This document shows, one piece after another, positions 55,430-63,925 of a stretch of 64,000 nt of DNA. A program made the translations under genes and the position numbers. Origin of the DNA: Pratylenchus scribneri (Eukaryota; Nematoda; Chromadorea; Rhabditida; Pratylenchidae); assembly GCA_030063045.1 (NCBI GenBank), contig JAQSEB010000015.1:124001-188000 (forward strand), read 5' to 3'. A model generated the notes under the pieces. That model worked only from the letters and a program-made list of their open reading frames with translations. It was not told the DNA's origin and did no database searches. Positions within the stretch are counted from its first letter, which is position 1, and each line of letters opens with the position of its first letter.

Positions 55430-56465
55430 ATGAATTTTTCCACTACATTCTTCAGAACATTATTTCAAAATTCTAAAAAATTACATCAAATTCAACAATA
55501 TATTTCGAAGCAACAAATGTCAACTCAATTCAAATTTCATAGTCCTTCGGATTTAGCCACCAAATTGGTCCAAATTGGCTGTCCCCATTGATGATGGAAA
55601 AGCTGCACATTTGGAGGTGGATTGAATTTGGAATAAATTAGGAGAAAAGACTTTTAATTTAGTAATAATTTTATGTAATCTTTTATAATAGTAACAATAA
55701 TGAGATTTTTTCATAATTTGTTATTCATCGTACATTTGCTAAAACTTTAATTAATTAAAATTTTAACGAATTTATTCAGTCGGAATTACTTCCTTTGTTC
55801 ATTTTTCTGGCCTTTTTTATATTTTATTTAATTTAATTTAAAGTTTAAAGGGAATGGCCATTCCTGAGGGCATTTTTCTCCCAGCAACCGACGGCCAATT
55901 TGTGGATTTGGCCAAATTATCTGGCCGAACCATTGTATTTGCTTTTCCTCGATCCGGCACCCCAATTGTGCCATTAGAGGAATGGGGTCAAATTCCTGGC
56001 GCTAGGGGTTGCACTCCACATAGCTGCGCTTTTCGAGACCTCAAAAAGGATTTTGAGAATTTAGGTAAGTTTAACGGAAAAGAATTGATAAGAAAAATTT
56101 TTGAAAAAACCCGAATTTAAAATTTTTACGATATTTAATTAAAAAATATATAATAAAAATCACTATTTTTTGCAGGTGTAAAACATTTGTTTGGTCTCTC
56201 CAGCCAAGATACTGATTTTCAAAAAGAATTGGTTGCAAATGCGCATTTAAATTTTCCAATTCTTTCGGATCAAAAACTGGAATTGACCAAAGCCTTGAAT
56301 TTGCCCCTGATGGAAGTGAAAGGTGAGCCGATGATCAAACGAATAGCAATGATTATTGATGAAGGCGGCCAGATAAAGAAGGTGTTTTACCCAGTGTTTC
56401 CGCCCGATCGTAATGCCCAAGATGTGCTGGAATGGATGCGGAACGAACAAAAGGGGAACAAATAA
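55430..56465 (+). CDS. PrxQ/BCP-like peroxiredoxin of bacterial type
   Basis: Three exons: 55430-55616, 55851-56064 (GTAAGT donor) and 56176-56465; about 229 aa if one base is skipped. Residues from GMAIPEGIFLPATDG onward form a thioredoxin-fold peroxiredoxin. The peroxidatic cysteine is in GARGCTPHSCAFRD; the second cysteine of the CX4C pair is the likely resolving residue, as in PrxQ. FGLSSQDT and VFYPVFPPDRNA are hallmarks I know from a bacterial peroxiredoxin subfamily. The enzyme reduces H2O2 or organic peroxides using a thiol donor. The first 29 codons are rich in S, T, R, K and Q with no acidic residue, and resemble a mitochondrial presequence. Oddity: in exon 1 the frame MSTQF...PSDL must shift by one base near 55553-55557 to reach PPNWSKLAVPIDDG, the family's natural lead-in. 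Either there is a sequence error or the gene is newly broken. Confidence 0.85.
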
Positions 56466-56680
56466 AAGACAATGAATCATTGATGAAATCCCAGAGTTAC
56501 AGAAATTTTGCATTTCCGAGGGAATCCGATAACTATCCCCACCTTTTCCCTCCAAAAATGGGAATGAAATATTGTAGGGAATTCGATGGAAACACAGATT
56601 TCTACAGAAATTTCAGAGGAAAAATTCATATTACTGGAAGGAATTCCATAACTTTTCCCGACTATTCCCTCCAAAAATGG

Positions 56681-57267
56681 GAATGAAATGAATACGGAAA
56701 GAAATATTTCGCTTCCGTGTAAATTTCAGCGACATGAAAAATTTCCGGAAACTTTTTGGGAGCGAAAAGGAAATGAATTTCATTTCTCCTAGAAATAGTT
56801 GGGAAATGAATACGGAAATGGGAATGAAATGAATACGGAAAGAAATATACGCTTCCGTGTAAATTTCAGCGACATGAAAAATTTCCGGAAACTTTTTGGG
56901 AGCGAAAAGGAAATGAATTTCATTTCTCCTAGAAATAGTTGGGAAATGAATACGGAAATGGGAATGAAATGAATACGGAAAGAAATATTCGCTTCCGTGT
57001 AAATTTCAGCGACATGAAAAATTTCCGGAAACTTTTTGGGAGCGAAAAGGAAATGAATTTCATTTCTCCTAGAAATAGTTGGGAAATGAATACGGAAATG
57101 GGAATGAAATGAATACGGAAAGAAATATTCGCTTCCGTGTAAATTTCAGCGACATGAAAAATTTCTGGAAACTTTTTGGGAGCGAAAAGGAAATGAATTT
57201 CATTTCTCCTAGAAATAGTTGGGAAATGAATACGGAAATGGGAATGAAATGAATACGGAAAGAAATA
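56681..57267. repeat. 140-bp tandem repeat, four copies plus a fragment
   Basis: Units start with GAATGAAATGAATACGG at 56681, 56822, 56962, 57102 and 57242, giving steps of 141, 140, 140 and 140 bp. The fifth copy stops after about 26 bp. Copies differ by only one or two bases (for example ATATTTCGC, ATATACGC and ATATTCGC). Each unit contains a self-complementary GAAATGAATTTCATTTC and the block CGCTTCCGTG. The array begins about 215 bp after the peroxiredoxin stop, and two partly similar CCCTCCAAAAATGGGAATG sequences (near 56548 and 56667) precede it. Non-coding as far as can be seen. Confidence 0.93.
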
Positions 57268-57359
57268 ATTTTTTCTTTGGAAATTCCCCGGGAAATATTT
57301 TATTTTTATGGAATTCCTTCGTATAATTTTGTCAGAAATATTGTAAAAAATTTCATTTC

Positions 57360-57580
57360 ACACGAATTTCTGTTGAAAAATATTTTACGAAGGAATTCTG
57401 AATAAATTTTATTTAGGAAATATTTCCTAATAAAAGTGTATTTCTGGCGAAATTCTTTTAAAAAAATAAATTTCTAAAGAATTTCTCCCGAAATATACTT
57501 TTATTAGGAAATATTTCCTAAACAAATTTTCTGCAGAATTCCTTCATAAAAATATATTTCAACAGAAATTCGTGTGAATT
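57360..57580. repeat. Long imperfect inverted repeat (hairpin 1)
   Basis: The left arm begins CACACGAATTTCTGTTGA near 57360 and ends near 57452. The right arm, about 57488-57580, is its near reverse complement ending TCAACAGAAATTCGTGTG. The inner parts include TTAGGAAATATTTCCTAA in both arms, itself a palindrome. The loop is about 35 bp. No coding function is seen. It may be a fold-back or MITE-like element. Confidence 0.85.
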
Positions 57581-57595
57581 TTTATTAACTATGTT

Positions 57596-57750
57596 AGAAT
57601 TTCCTTTAAAATGAATTTCTCAGAAAAAAGCCTCAGAAAAATATTTATTTAGAGAATAATTATCCAATAAGACAATTTTTATCGGGAATTATTCTCTAAA
57701 TAATATTTTTCCGAGTTTTTTTTTCTGAAAAATTAATTTTAAAGGAAATT
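57596..57750. repeat. Imperfect inverted repeat (hairpin 2)
   Basis: The left arm starts AATTTCCTTTAAAATGAATT and runs to TTAGAGAATAATT. The right arm starts GGAATTATTCTCTAAATAAT and ends TTTTAAAGGAAATT. The arms are about 60 bp with a few mismatches and a loop of about 25 bp. It follows hairpin 1 directly and shares the AAATTTC / GAAATTT vocabulary with it and with the 140-bp repeat, so the three may be parts of one element. Confidence 0.8.
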
Positions 57751-57906
57751 AATCCTAAATATTTTATTTTTAATTTATTTTTCCTCTGAAATTTTGCATT
57801 ATAATTAATTGCAAAACAATGAGGAAAAATAATTTTATTCAAATTTAAAAATATGATTTAATAAAAATTACAAATTTACAGTTCATATACGTAGAACTTG
57901 TTTTGC

Positions 57907-59298
57907 TCAATCATGTTCGAATGTGCCCATTGCCATAACATAAGTCCGCTTGCAATAGTTCTCCTTGTTCTGCCTTCCAGTTCTTGCCGATTGAATCAAA
58001 TTTTCAAATTTATCAACTGGAGGTGCATATTCCAAACATAATCCTTTCGTGACAATTTCTTTTCGGCTGATCAATGATAATTTTCCAATTCGTAAATCTT
58101 CATTGGCAATTTCATAGCAATTTCTGAATGAGAAGCTGAAAATGATAAAATTAATTTATTGGATTGTTTCGATGTTTTTTTTAAATAATTCTAAATTAAA
58201 TAAAATTATATTTTCCATACTTACCGATGTTCCAGCATTTCGCGAAAGCCATTAAATTCTTCAGTTCTTTGATCATCATATTCCATTACAATTGAATAAT
58301 TCTCCTTTCGGCCATCAAGATCTCCATCAATTTCCCTCACAAAATTCATAGGCGGCATTTTAAAATTCTTATTAATTGGCTCAAGCTTTAATTTTTTAAT
58401 TAATTAATGATAAGTCCTAAAATTTACCTTTTCAAAAATTCTGATGACGGCATATTCTGTTTGGCTGTCGCTAAACAATAATTCCAGTAAACATGGTCGA
58501 AGTGATGTGCCAAACTAAAAATGCTAATTAAAAATAATTAATATAAACTATACGTTTGCAATGAAAATGATTGAGTCCTTTGTAGTTCTGTATAATTGCC
58601 GGGAACAAAGCAAGAAATGCTTAAAATTGACACATTTTGAAGCTCGTAATTCGGCTAAGTCAAATTGAGTTCTTAAAATTAATTATTGAAAAATAATTTT
58701 AATAAATAATTAACATAAAATACCTCAAAAAATTTAGAATCTCATCTGAAATAATTCTATTTGTAATGTGCAATTCATAGATATTTGAATCTGGCCATTT
58801 TTCCTTAGTACTAAGTTCGTATAAAAGCATTGGATCCAACAAATCATTTCGTTGTTTTGAAGCTTTCAATTTATTTGTAATTTGCTTCAAAGCGGTGGGT
58901 GGATGCGTTGTGAGACTATCCAAATAACCCATAAAGCCCTCGACTTAAAATATTTTGAATTAATTTATTTTTAATAGAAAAAAATTCTTTTTTCAAAGAA
59001 TATTTACTTATTTTCTTTTACAAAATTTTTGACAAAATTAAAATAAGAACTTACAATGGAAACAATTGTGCTGAGCAGGAGAGCCAAATTGGATTGCCAT
59101 TTTAGCATAATGTAAATGAGCATGGGCTTTTGCCGTATAAAATCTTTGATCAAAGGCGGCACCAAGATTCACATGCCATTGTTGTAATAAAAGTTCTGCC
59201 ATTTTGATGTGTTCTTTAAGCAATTCCTTAGAAAAAAAATTAGATAGATTCTCAGGGCTTATCAAAATTATATTTTCCATATTACCGATGTCCAGCAT
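57907..59298 (-). CDS. Unrecognised multi-exon gene with a possible transposase-like stretch
   Basis: Six-exon model with consistent phases: 59298-59055, 58943-58724, 58671-58554, 58514-58428, 58385-58225 (GTAAGT donor), 58135-57907; about 352 aa. The stretch HLHYAKMAIQFGSPAQHN and the following CFHFEGFMGYL recall the 'H-L-x-H ... G-P-x-x-x-x-x ... F-x-F-E-x-F' block seen near the C-terminus of CACTA-type transposases. This is a weak, remembered resemblance. The remainder (leucine-rich middle, C-terminal VTKGLCLEYAPP) is not recognised. The N-terminal exon is uncertain: a TTTTCTAAG acceptor at 59227 would start the known part at ELLKEHIKM. No DDE region is visible upstream, so if it derives from a transposase it is partial or domesticated. 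It could equally be a lineage-specific nematode gene. Confidence 0.5.
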
Positions 59299-59640
59299 TT
59301 CACCAAAGCCAAAACATTGATGGCACCGAGCATTGGCAAATATTACTGAAAAAAAATGAAATTTAAAATTGATTTAATCACCAAAAATTATCTCGTTTAT
59401 GTGCCAGTTCCAGGATGTACGCATCCAAGAGCATTAAGTCCAGTTGAATTATTAATGGAAAAGAATTTAATAAAAAATTGTTAATCAAAATAAAAACCTC
59501 AATTAAACCAAACTGGAACATTCACCAAAACATTGATGGCATAAACCAATGACTAACATTGCGCCATTATACTGAAAAAAATAAATTAAATTAATTTAAC
59601 CAAAAATTTTATCTCATCTTATCCCGTCCAATTCACCAAA
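59296..59640. repeat. Imperfect ~110-bp direct duplication
   Basis: The segments at about 59296-59400 and 59520-59625 share CACCAAA, AAAACATTGATGGCA, a TACTGAAAAAAA run and AACCAAAAATT...TATCTC, about 216-220 bp apart. Also, 59271-59310 resembles 58208-58250 (ATATTTTCCATA...ACCGATGT...CCAGCATTTC), the donor region of an exon of the gene to its left. No gene is seen in this stretch. Confidence 0.65.
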
Positions 59641-59687
59641 ACTTAATTCAGTTTGAAAATTTGGTACTATTGCAGATTACGGGATGT

Positions 59688-60012
59688 AAGAGAGAAGGAT
59701 GATGAAGATGAAGATGAAGAAGGAGAAGAAGACCATGACGAGGATGGAAGAGGAATAAGTGAAGATGAAGAAGATGATGACGAGGATGTTAATGATGAGA
59801 TGATGGAAAAGATGAAGAAGAAGAAGAAGAAGGAGAAGAAGATAATGATGAGGAATGAAGAAAATAATGATGATGATTAAGGGGATGATGAGGAAGATAA
59901 CAATGAAGAGGAATATTAAAATGAAATGGACAGGAAGTTAGTAATGATGATGATGAAAAAGAATGAAGAAGATGATTATAAGGAAGAAAATATTGATGAT
60001 GATGATCATGAT
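59688..60012. repeat. Purine-rich GAT/GAA low-complexity tract
   Basis: The plus strand is almost free of pyrimidines other than T in GAT for more than 300 bp, built from GATGAAGAT, GAAGAAGAA and GATGATGAT. It can be read as Asp/Glu-rich then Lys-rich peptide (59653-59880), but that follows from the base composition. No splice or domain evidence supports a protein. Confidence 0.75.
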
Positions 60013-60024
60013 CATCCTTAAAGT

Positions 60025-60418
60025 CTTGTTTCCATTCGTCTCGTCGCTGGTCGCTGGCTCATTCGCTGGTTGTTGACCTCGTTGCTGGTCGCTGGCTATT
60101 TTCCATTCATCGTTGCTGGTCGCCGGTTGCTGGCCCAGCGATGACCACTTTTTACGAATGGAAAAACCATTGCCAGCGACTCGCCCAGCGACCAGCAACG
60201 ATTCAAATTTTTTGTTTCGTTGCTGGTGCCGTTGCTGGTCGCTGGTTTGACCAATGGAAACACTCCGGCCAGCGATGAGGCCAGCGACCAGCAAAGGAGC
60301 CAGCGACCAGCAACGAAATCAAATCTTTGAATGGAAAACAGTGTTTCTTTTGAAACAATCATTGGCCAGCGACCAGCAACCAGCCGCGCGACCAGCGACG
60401 ACCGCGAATGGAAACAAG
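60025..60418. mobile_element. GC-rich 394-bp element with ~35-bp terminal inverted repeats
   Basis: The left end reads CTTGTTTCCATTCG then CGTCGCTGGTCGC and GGCT (60025-60060). The right end (60382-60418), read in reverse, gives CTTGTTTCCATTCG then CGTCGCTGGTCGC and GGCT with two small differences. Inside, TTTCCATTC or GAATGGAAA recurs at about 60101, 60156, 60253 and 60329, cutting the element into five modules. GCGACCAGC occurs five times on the plus strand and four times on the minus strand. This resembles a non-autonomous DNA transposon with subterminal binding-site repeats. The flanks CTTA at both sides (60017-60020, 60420-60423) are only a weak candidate target duplication. It is far richer in GC than its surroundings. 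The open frames inside, on both strands, are by-products of the repeats. Confidence 0.65.
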
Positions 60419-60562
60419 GCTTATCTTCACATTTCATCTCCTCTTTTTCATCATCATCATCATCTACATCCTTTTTATTTTCCTTCCATCCCGTAAATTT
60501 TAATAGTATCGAAAATTTTAATCACTGTGTGTGATTTTGGATTTTTTAAATGGGATAATTAA

Positions 60563-61015
60563 CTAATCAATTTCAATTAAAATTTCACAAACTGACAGAT
60601 CCAGGCGTCGTCGAACTTCAATGTTGCGCGATTTGAAGTCCGGATCGTCAGTCTCAATATTGCCATAAAATTAACCAAAAATTTTAACAATATTCAACTC
60701 TTCCTATAAAACCTTCAATGCAATTCCATTCCGTTGGATGGCAATAATGGCCTTGACCAATGCCTCATCCGATGGATCCTTTGAATTTAGCTCAATCTCC
60801 TCAAAATCCGTTGCGACATGTGCCAAACTAAAAAATTTGCGAATAATTTAATGAATAAATATCAGAAAATAATTACAGGAATATTCGTTTGATATGTTCG
60901 ACCATCTGGAAATATGTAAAATGTTTTCAAAATTGGAAATTTTAAAAAACCTCCGGGCCAATTCTATCACCGGGCAACACGGTCACATATTGCGGCTTCC
61001 CTTTTTTTGCGCAAT
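60563..61015 (-). pseudogene. Truncated NAD-isocitrate dehydrogenase (IDH3 beta/gamma-type) fragment
   Basis: Exon-like blocks are 61015-60951, 60905-60877, 60827-60713 and 60664-60563. The first three join in phase. They encode the family's N-terminal blocks: VTVLPGD-IGPE, VEHIKRIF, DFEEIELNS and AIIAIQRNGIALK, followed by GNIETDDPDFKSRN and RRRLDL. IDH3 makes 2-oxoglutarate in the mitochondrial matrix. Signs of decay: the invariant PGDGIGPE reads PGDRIGPE. There is no AG acceptor directly before GNIET, and an in-frame stop (TAA) lies just upstream. The frame ends 14 codons after the last conserved block. No downstream exons (isocitrate- or NAD-binding parts) are found in the 600 bp beyond, which hold the GC-rich element. 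A pseudogene is likely; a functional copy should exist elsewhere. Confidence 0.75.
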
Positions 61016-61696
61016 CTAATTTTTAATTTAATGATTAATAAATGCTTTCAAACATTAATTTATTTTATTTTCTAATTTTAGTAAATTTCATAATTTTTAT
61101 GATTAAATTCAAAGCCTGTTTGGCTAATAAGAACTTAAGTTATGGAACAATTATTGATTCAAAATTAGTTGAAATTCAATTGGATAAGACGCCAACGCCA
61201 TTTGCATAGATTTTCTTTTAATGTATGTTTTCTATTATCTCTATTTTCTTATATGATTTTTTTATTAAAATTAATAAATTTTGAGTCCAATTTCATTTCG
61301 TGTCTGCGCGCTTCACTGAAAATGTCGGTTAAAACATTTCAATTAAACTATGTTTTTGCTAGTTAAACATTTATAAATTTGCGCTAGCACTCAAATATAA
61401 ATAAATTATTGGGTGCAGTTTCTTGTCGATTAACAGAAAATTGATTCAAATTTAGGTAAAAAAATAGCTGATTCAGCCAAATTTGGCCAAATCTGGAATT
61501 TCCAGAGTAGATGCTTAAGAACCTATTAATCCAAAAAAGATCTGCAAACAAAAAACATATATCTATTTTAACCTAAAAAACTAATAATGAAATTAAACGC
61601 TTGCTTTACTTCATTATTTGATATTTATTATTGCAAATTACATAATTTGATTTTTTAAATAAATAAATCAATTATTTAAGCTAAAATAAATTAATA
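61016..61696. other. AT-rich stretch without recognised features
   Basis: Lies between the IDH3 fragment (minus) and the HACD fragment (plus). A 65-codon plus-strand frame at 61169-61366 has no domain, splice context or composition that supports a gene. Confidence 0.6.
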
Positions 61697-62068
61697 ATGA
61701 AATCGGGTGATCTATATTTATTGGCCTATAATGCGGTTCAATTCCTAGCCTGGGGCTCAATTTTCGTCACCGTTGATGGAATGTTCAATGACCAAAGCTA
61801 TCCCCAATTGTATGCAAAATGGGAAATGGAGTTGAAACTTTTCCAAATGGCCGCATTTTTGGAGGTTTACTAATATAGATGTTCCCAAAAATTTAAGTTT
61901 ATTTTCCAGATTGTGCACTGTGCCGTTGGACTTGTCCGCCCTCCATTTGGCACTATAAATCACCCAAGTTTGTAAAACTAGACGAATTTAAAATAAATTA
62001 GCCAATCGTTTAAAATTGGGTTCCCACTTCCCAGAACATGGATCTGGCATTCTTTTAATCGAATTTGA
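61697..62068 (+). pseudogene. Truncated 3-hydroxyacyl-CoA dehydratase (HACD/PTPLA) fragment
   Basis: Exon 1 (61697-61864) encodes YLLAYNAVQFLAWGS, YPQLY and LKLFQMAAFLE, the N-terminal block of the very-long-chain 3-hydroxyacyl-CoA dehydratase family. Exon 2 (61910-61980) continues IVHCAVGLVRPP. A possible third piece from 62035 reads TWIWHSFNRI then stop, recalling the SRTWIVW block of the family. The product would be about 90 residues against roughly 220 or more normally. The later membrane helices with the catalytic tyrosine and glutamate are absent, and the QVxSR residues before TWIW are lost or out of frame. The full enzyme dehydrates 3-hydroxyacyl-CoA in the ER fatty-acid elongation cycle; this copy cannot. 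Confidence 0.7.
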
Positions 62069-62153
62069 CCTTTGTTTATTAATTTATTTAAAAAATGAAT
62101 AAAGATTTTCAATTTTACATTGCACTTTTCAATGAATTTATTTTTCAATTAAT

Positions 62154-62176
62154 TATATATATATATATATATATCG
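62154..62176. repeat. (TA)n microsatellite
   Basis: An uninterrupted run of about 11 TA units directly before the first recognisable exon of the next gene fragment. Confidence 0.9.
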
Positions 62177-62525
62177 CCACCAAGAACTGGCTGATGCATG
62201 GTATGAATTTGTGTTTTCTTTAAAACATATATTATTTTTTCAGGAATTTTTGCCAAATATTGCGACTGCACCAAAAAGCCTCATCTGATGATTCATTGGG
62301 AGGACTTGGCAACTGAAGAACAACGAAATGCAGTGAATGAAGTACTGAACGGAAGGAAACCTCTTACAGAACTTGAGGTAATTTTTTGGAAAGAAATATC
62401 ATCTAATTAATTTGTATTTTTAGGACTTGTTATTCCCGAAACATGGAGAAAAAAAGGAATTCAATGCGCGTCAACGTTATCGTGCTCTTCGAATGACAAA
62501 ATTTTTGGAAAAGAAAAAAGAATAA
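62177..62525 (+). CDS. Unrecognised gene, C-terminal exons only
   Basis: Exon blocks are 62177-62202 (5' limit unknown), 62244-62377 and 62424-62525, with GTATGA and GTAATT donors, TTTTCAG and TTTTTAG acceptors, and matching phases. The peptide has NWLMHGIFAKYCDC, then an acidic EEQRNAVNEVL region, LTELEDLLFPKHGEKKEF and a basic RQRYRALRMTKFLEKKK tail. An AATAAA at 62561 lies 36 bp after the stop. The basic helical end would suit a ribosomal or RNA-associated protein, but the family was not recognised. No start methionine with a good context is seen; the (TA)n run lies where upstream exons would be expected. It is either a gene with an unseen first exon or another truncated fragment. Confidence 0.55.
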
Positions 62526-62652
62526 GTGCTTTGATTTTTTTGATTTTAAATTTATTTATGAATAAAAATATTTTTGATTTTTTTCCATATGTAAATTTCA
62601 AAATCAAATGATATTTATTATCATTTATAATATCTTTTATATTTAATAATTT

Positions 62653-62788
62653 TTTGTACGGTGCAAAAATTCAATCCAATCCAAAAACATTATCTATCCG
62701 AATTCGGGAGATAATATATAAACAACTAGCCGAATTCGGGAGTTGTTTATACGCATGTTTTAATCCAAAATTTTGCACCGAACAAAAA
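62653..62788. repeat. Double-hairpin inverted-repeat element, copy 1
   Basis: The ends TTTTTTGTACGGTGCAAAA and, in reverse, TTTTTTGTTCGGTGCAAAA form a terminal inverted repeat of about 19 bp. Inside are two successive perfect stems around one palindromic core: ATTATCT...CCGAATTCGG...AGATAAT (about 62689-62714), then AAACAACT...CCGAATTCGG...AGTTGTTT (about 62720-62748). The element has the size and form of a MITE or an RNA-folding element. No coding content. Confidence 0.85.
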
Positions 62789-62800
62789 AAATTTTAATTT

Positions 62801-62946
62801 TTTTATCAAGTGCAAAAATGCAATCCAATCCAAAAAAATTATCTATCCGAATTCGGGAGATAATATATAAACAACTAGCCGTATTCGGGAGTTGTTTATA
62901 CGAATTTTTTAATCCAAAATTTTGCACTAGATAAAATAAATTAATA
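62801..62946. repeat. Double-hairpin inverted-repeat element, copy 2
   Basis: Same design as copy 1, beginning about 149 bp further on. The terminal arms are TTTATCAAGTGCAAAA and, in reverse, TTTATCTAGTGCAAAA. They differ from copy 1 at several positions but remain complementary to each other. The inner stems ATTATCT/AGATAAT and AAACAACT/AGTTGTTT are unchanged. The second core reads CCGTATTCGG, so one palindrome is broken. Confidence 0.85.
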
Positions 62947-63006
62947 TTTTTAACTTTCGTCTCCAACATTTTTTAAAAATTCCAGCAGTTCTAGTTTCTA
63001 TTGCAA

Positions 63007-63925
63007 ATGAGCAATATGAGAAAATCCGGCAGAAAATGCGTAATTTCACCATACAAATTGGATATTGCAGCCGTCGACACAAATGCGCAAGAAACCGGTG
63101 GCCAAATGGAAAATCCTGTAATGGAGAGAAATGAAGTATGATGCGGGGAAAATTTTTTTTTATGATCCATTGTACCATTTTTCCATCTGTCCCGTTGTAC
63201 CATGTTTAGAAAAATGGTACATTTTGAGGACTAGGTGAAAAATGGTACATTGGAAACAAAAAAAATGGTTCAAATAAGTAAAAAAAATGCCTCCCATTAG
63301 GAACTTATTGCTGATCGACGCGGAGTTGCTCGTCGCGCAAAACGAAATAGTATTTGCAATGTGATGATTTTGCATCGCAAACTTTCGGTTTTTAATTCAA
63401 TTTTAATTTTATAAAATTAATTGCAAAAATTTAACAGATTGAGGATCTTTTCAAATATATGTATAAATTTTATGGCGATCAAAAAATCCGTAAATGCTGC
63501 AGGACTTGGGGTGAATTGCAGACATTCATCGATGAGCATTGTTCGCCATTTCTGGAAACTCGTGGCGATATTATTGATGGAAAGCTAAAGGTAAACCAAA
63601 CCATTTTTATTAATGCTAAAAAATGGTTCATTTTTTTAAGAACTTTATCATTTGGAACGATGATAGTTCATGTATGGAGCGATTGATCAAACTCGCCGAT
63701 ACTGAATTGTTGAAAACACCAAATGAAGAAGAAATACCAAGTGAAGAAGAAGTGGACAGTTCAAGTGACGAAGAGTGGGTAGCAAACACCAAATGGGCAA
63801 GGAAAATGGGAAAACGTATGGAGAAACTTTTCGATGATGCTATTGAGGCCCAATTTGCGGCGGCTAACAATTCGAATAAAGCCGGTGGCAACAATTCGAA
63901 TGAAGCCAGTGGCAGTGGATCATAA
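63007..63925 (+). CDS. Unrecognised four-exon gene with acidic C-terminal region
   Basis: Exons 63007-63135, 63301-63387, 63438-63590 and 63641-63925 all join in phase 0 and give 217 aa. The start MSNMRKSGRK is the first methionine; an upstream exon cannot be excluded. There is no signal peptide or membrane segment. Residues 44-60 are arginine-rich (ADRRGVARRAKRN). The middle (IEDLFKYMYKFYGDQK) looks helical, followed by KCCRTWGELQTFIDEHC with three cysteines. The C-terminal exon has an acidic stretch, EEEIPSEEEVDSSSDEEW, then a basic helix and a low-complexity tail with two NNSN(K/E)A repeats. An AATAAA lies near 63992. A nuclear or RNA-binding role would fit the charge pattern, but no family was recognised. 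Confidence 0.65.
63171..63257. repeat. Small fold-back repeat in intron 1 of the unrecognised gene
   Basis: TTGTACCATTTTTC (from about 63171) and TTGTACCATG (from about 63195) face AAAAATGGTACATT (from about 63211) and AAAAATGGTACATTGG (from about 63238). Four copies of GTACCAT/ATGGTAC in two orientations sit within 90 bp. Confidence 0.7.

Noticed and set aside
59653..59880. Acidic 75-codon protein
   Set aside because: The Asp/Glu/Lys composition follows from a purine-rich microsatellite that continues in other phases.
59938..60534. Overlapping frames on both strands, 67-118 codons
   Set aside because: Multiple open frames in both orientations arise from GC-rich inverted repeats lacking stop codons; none has conserved features.
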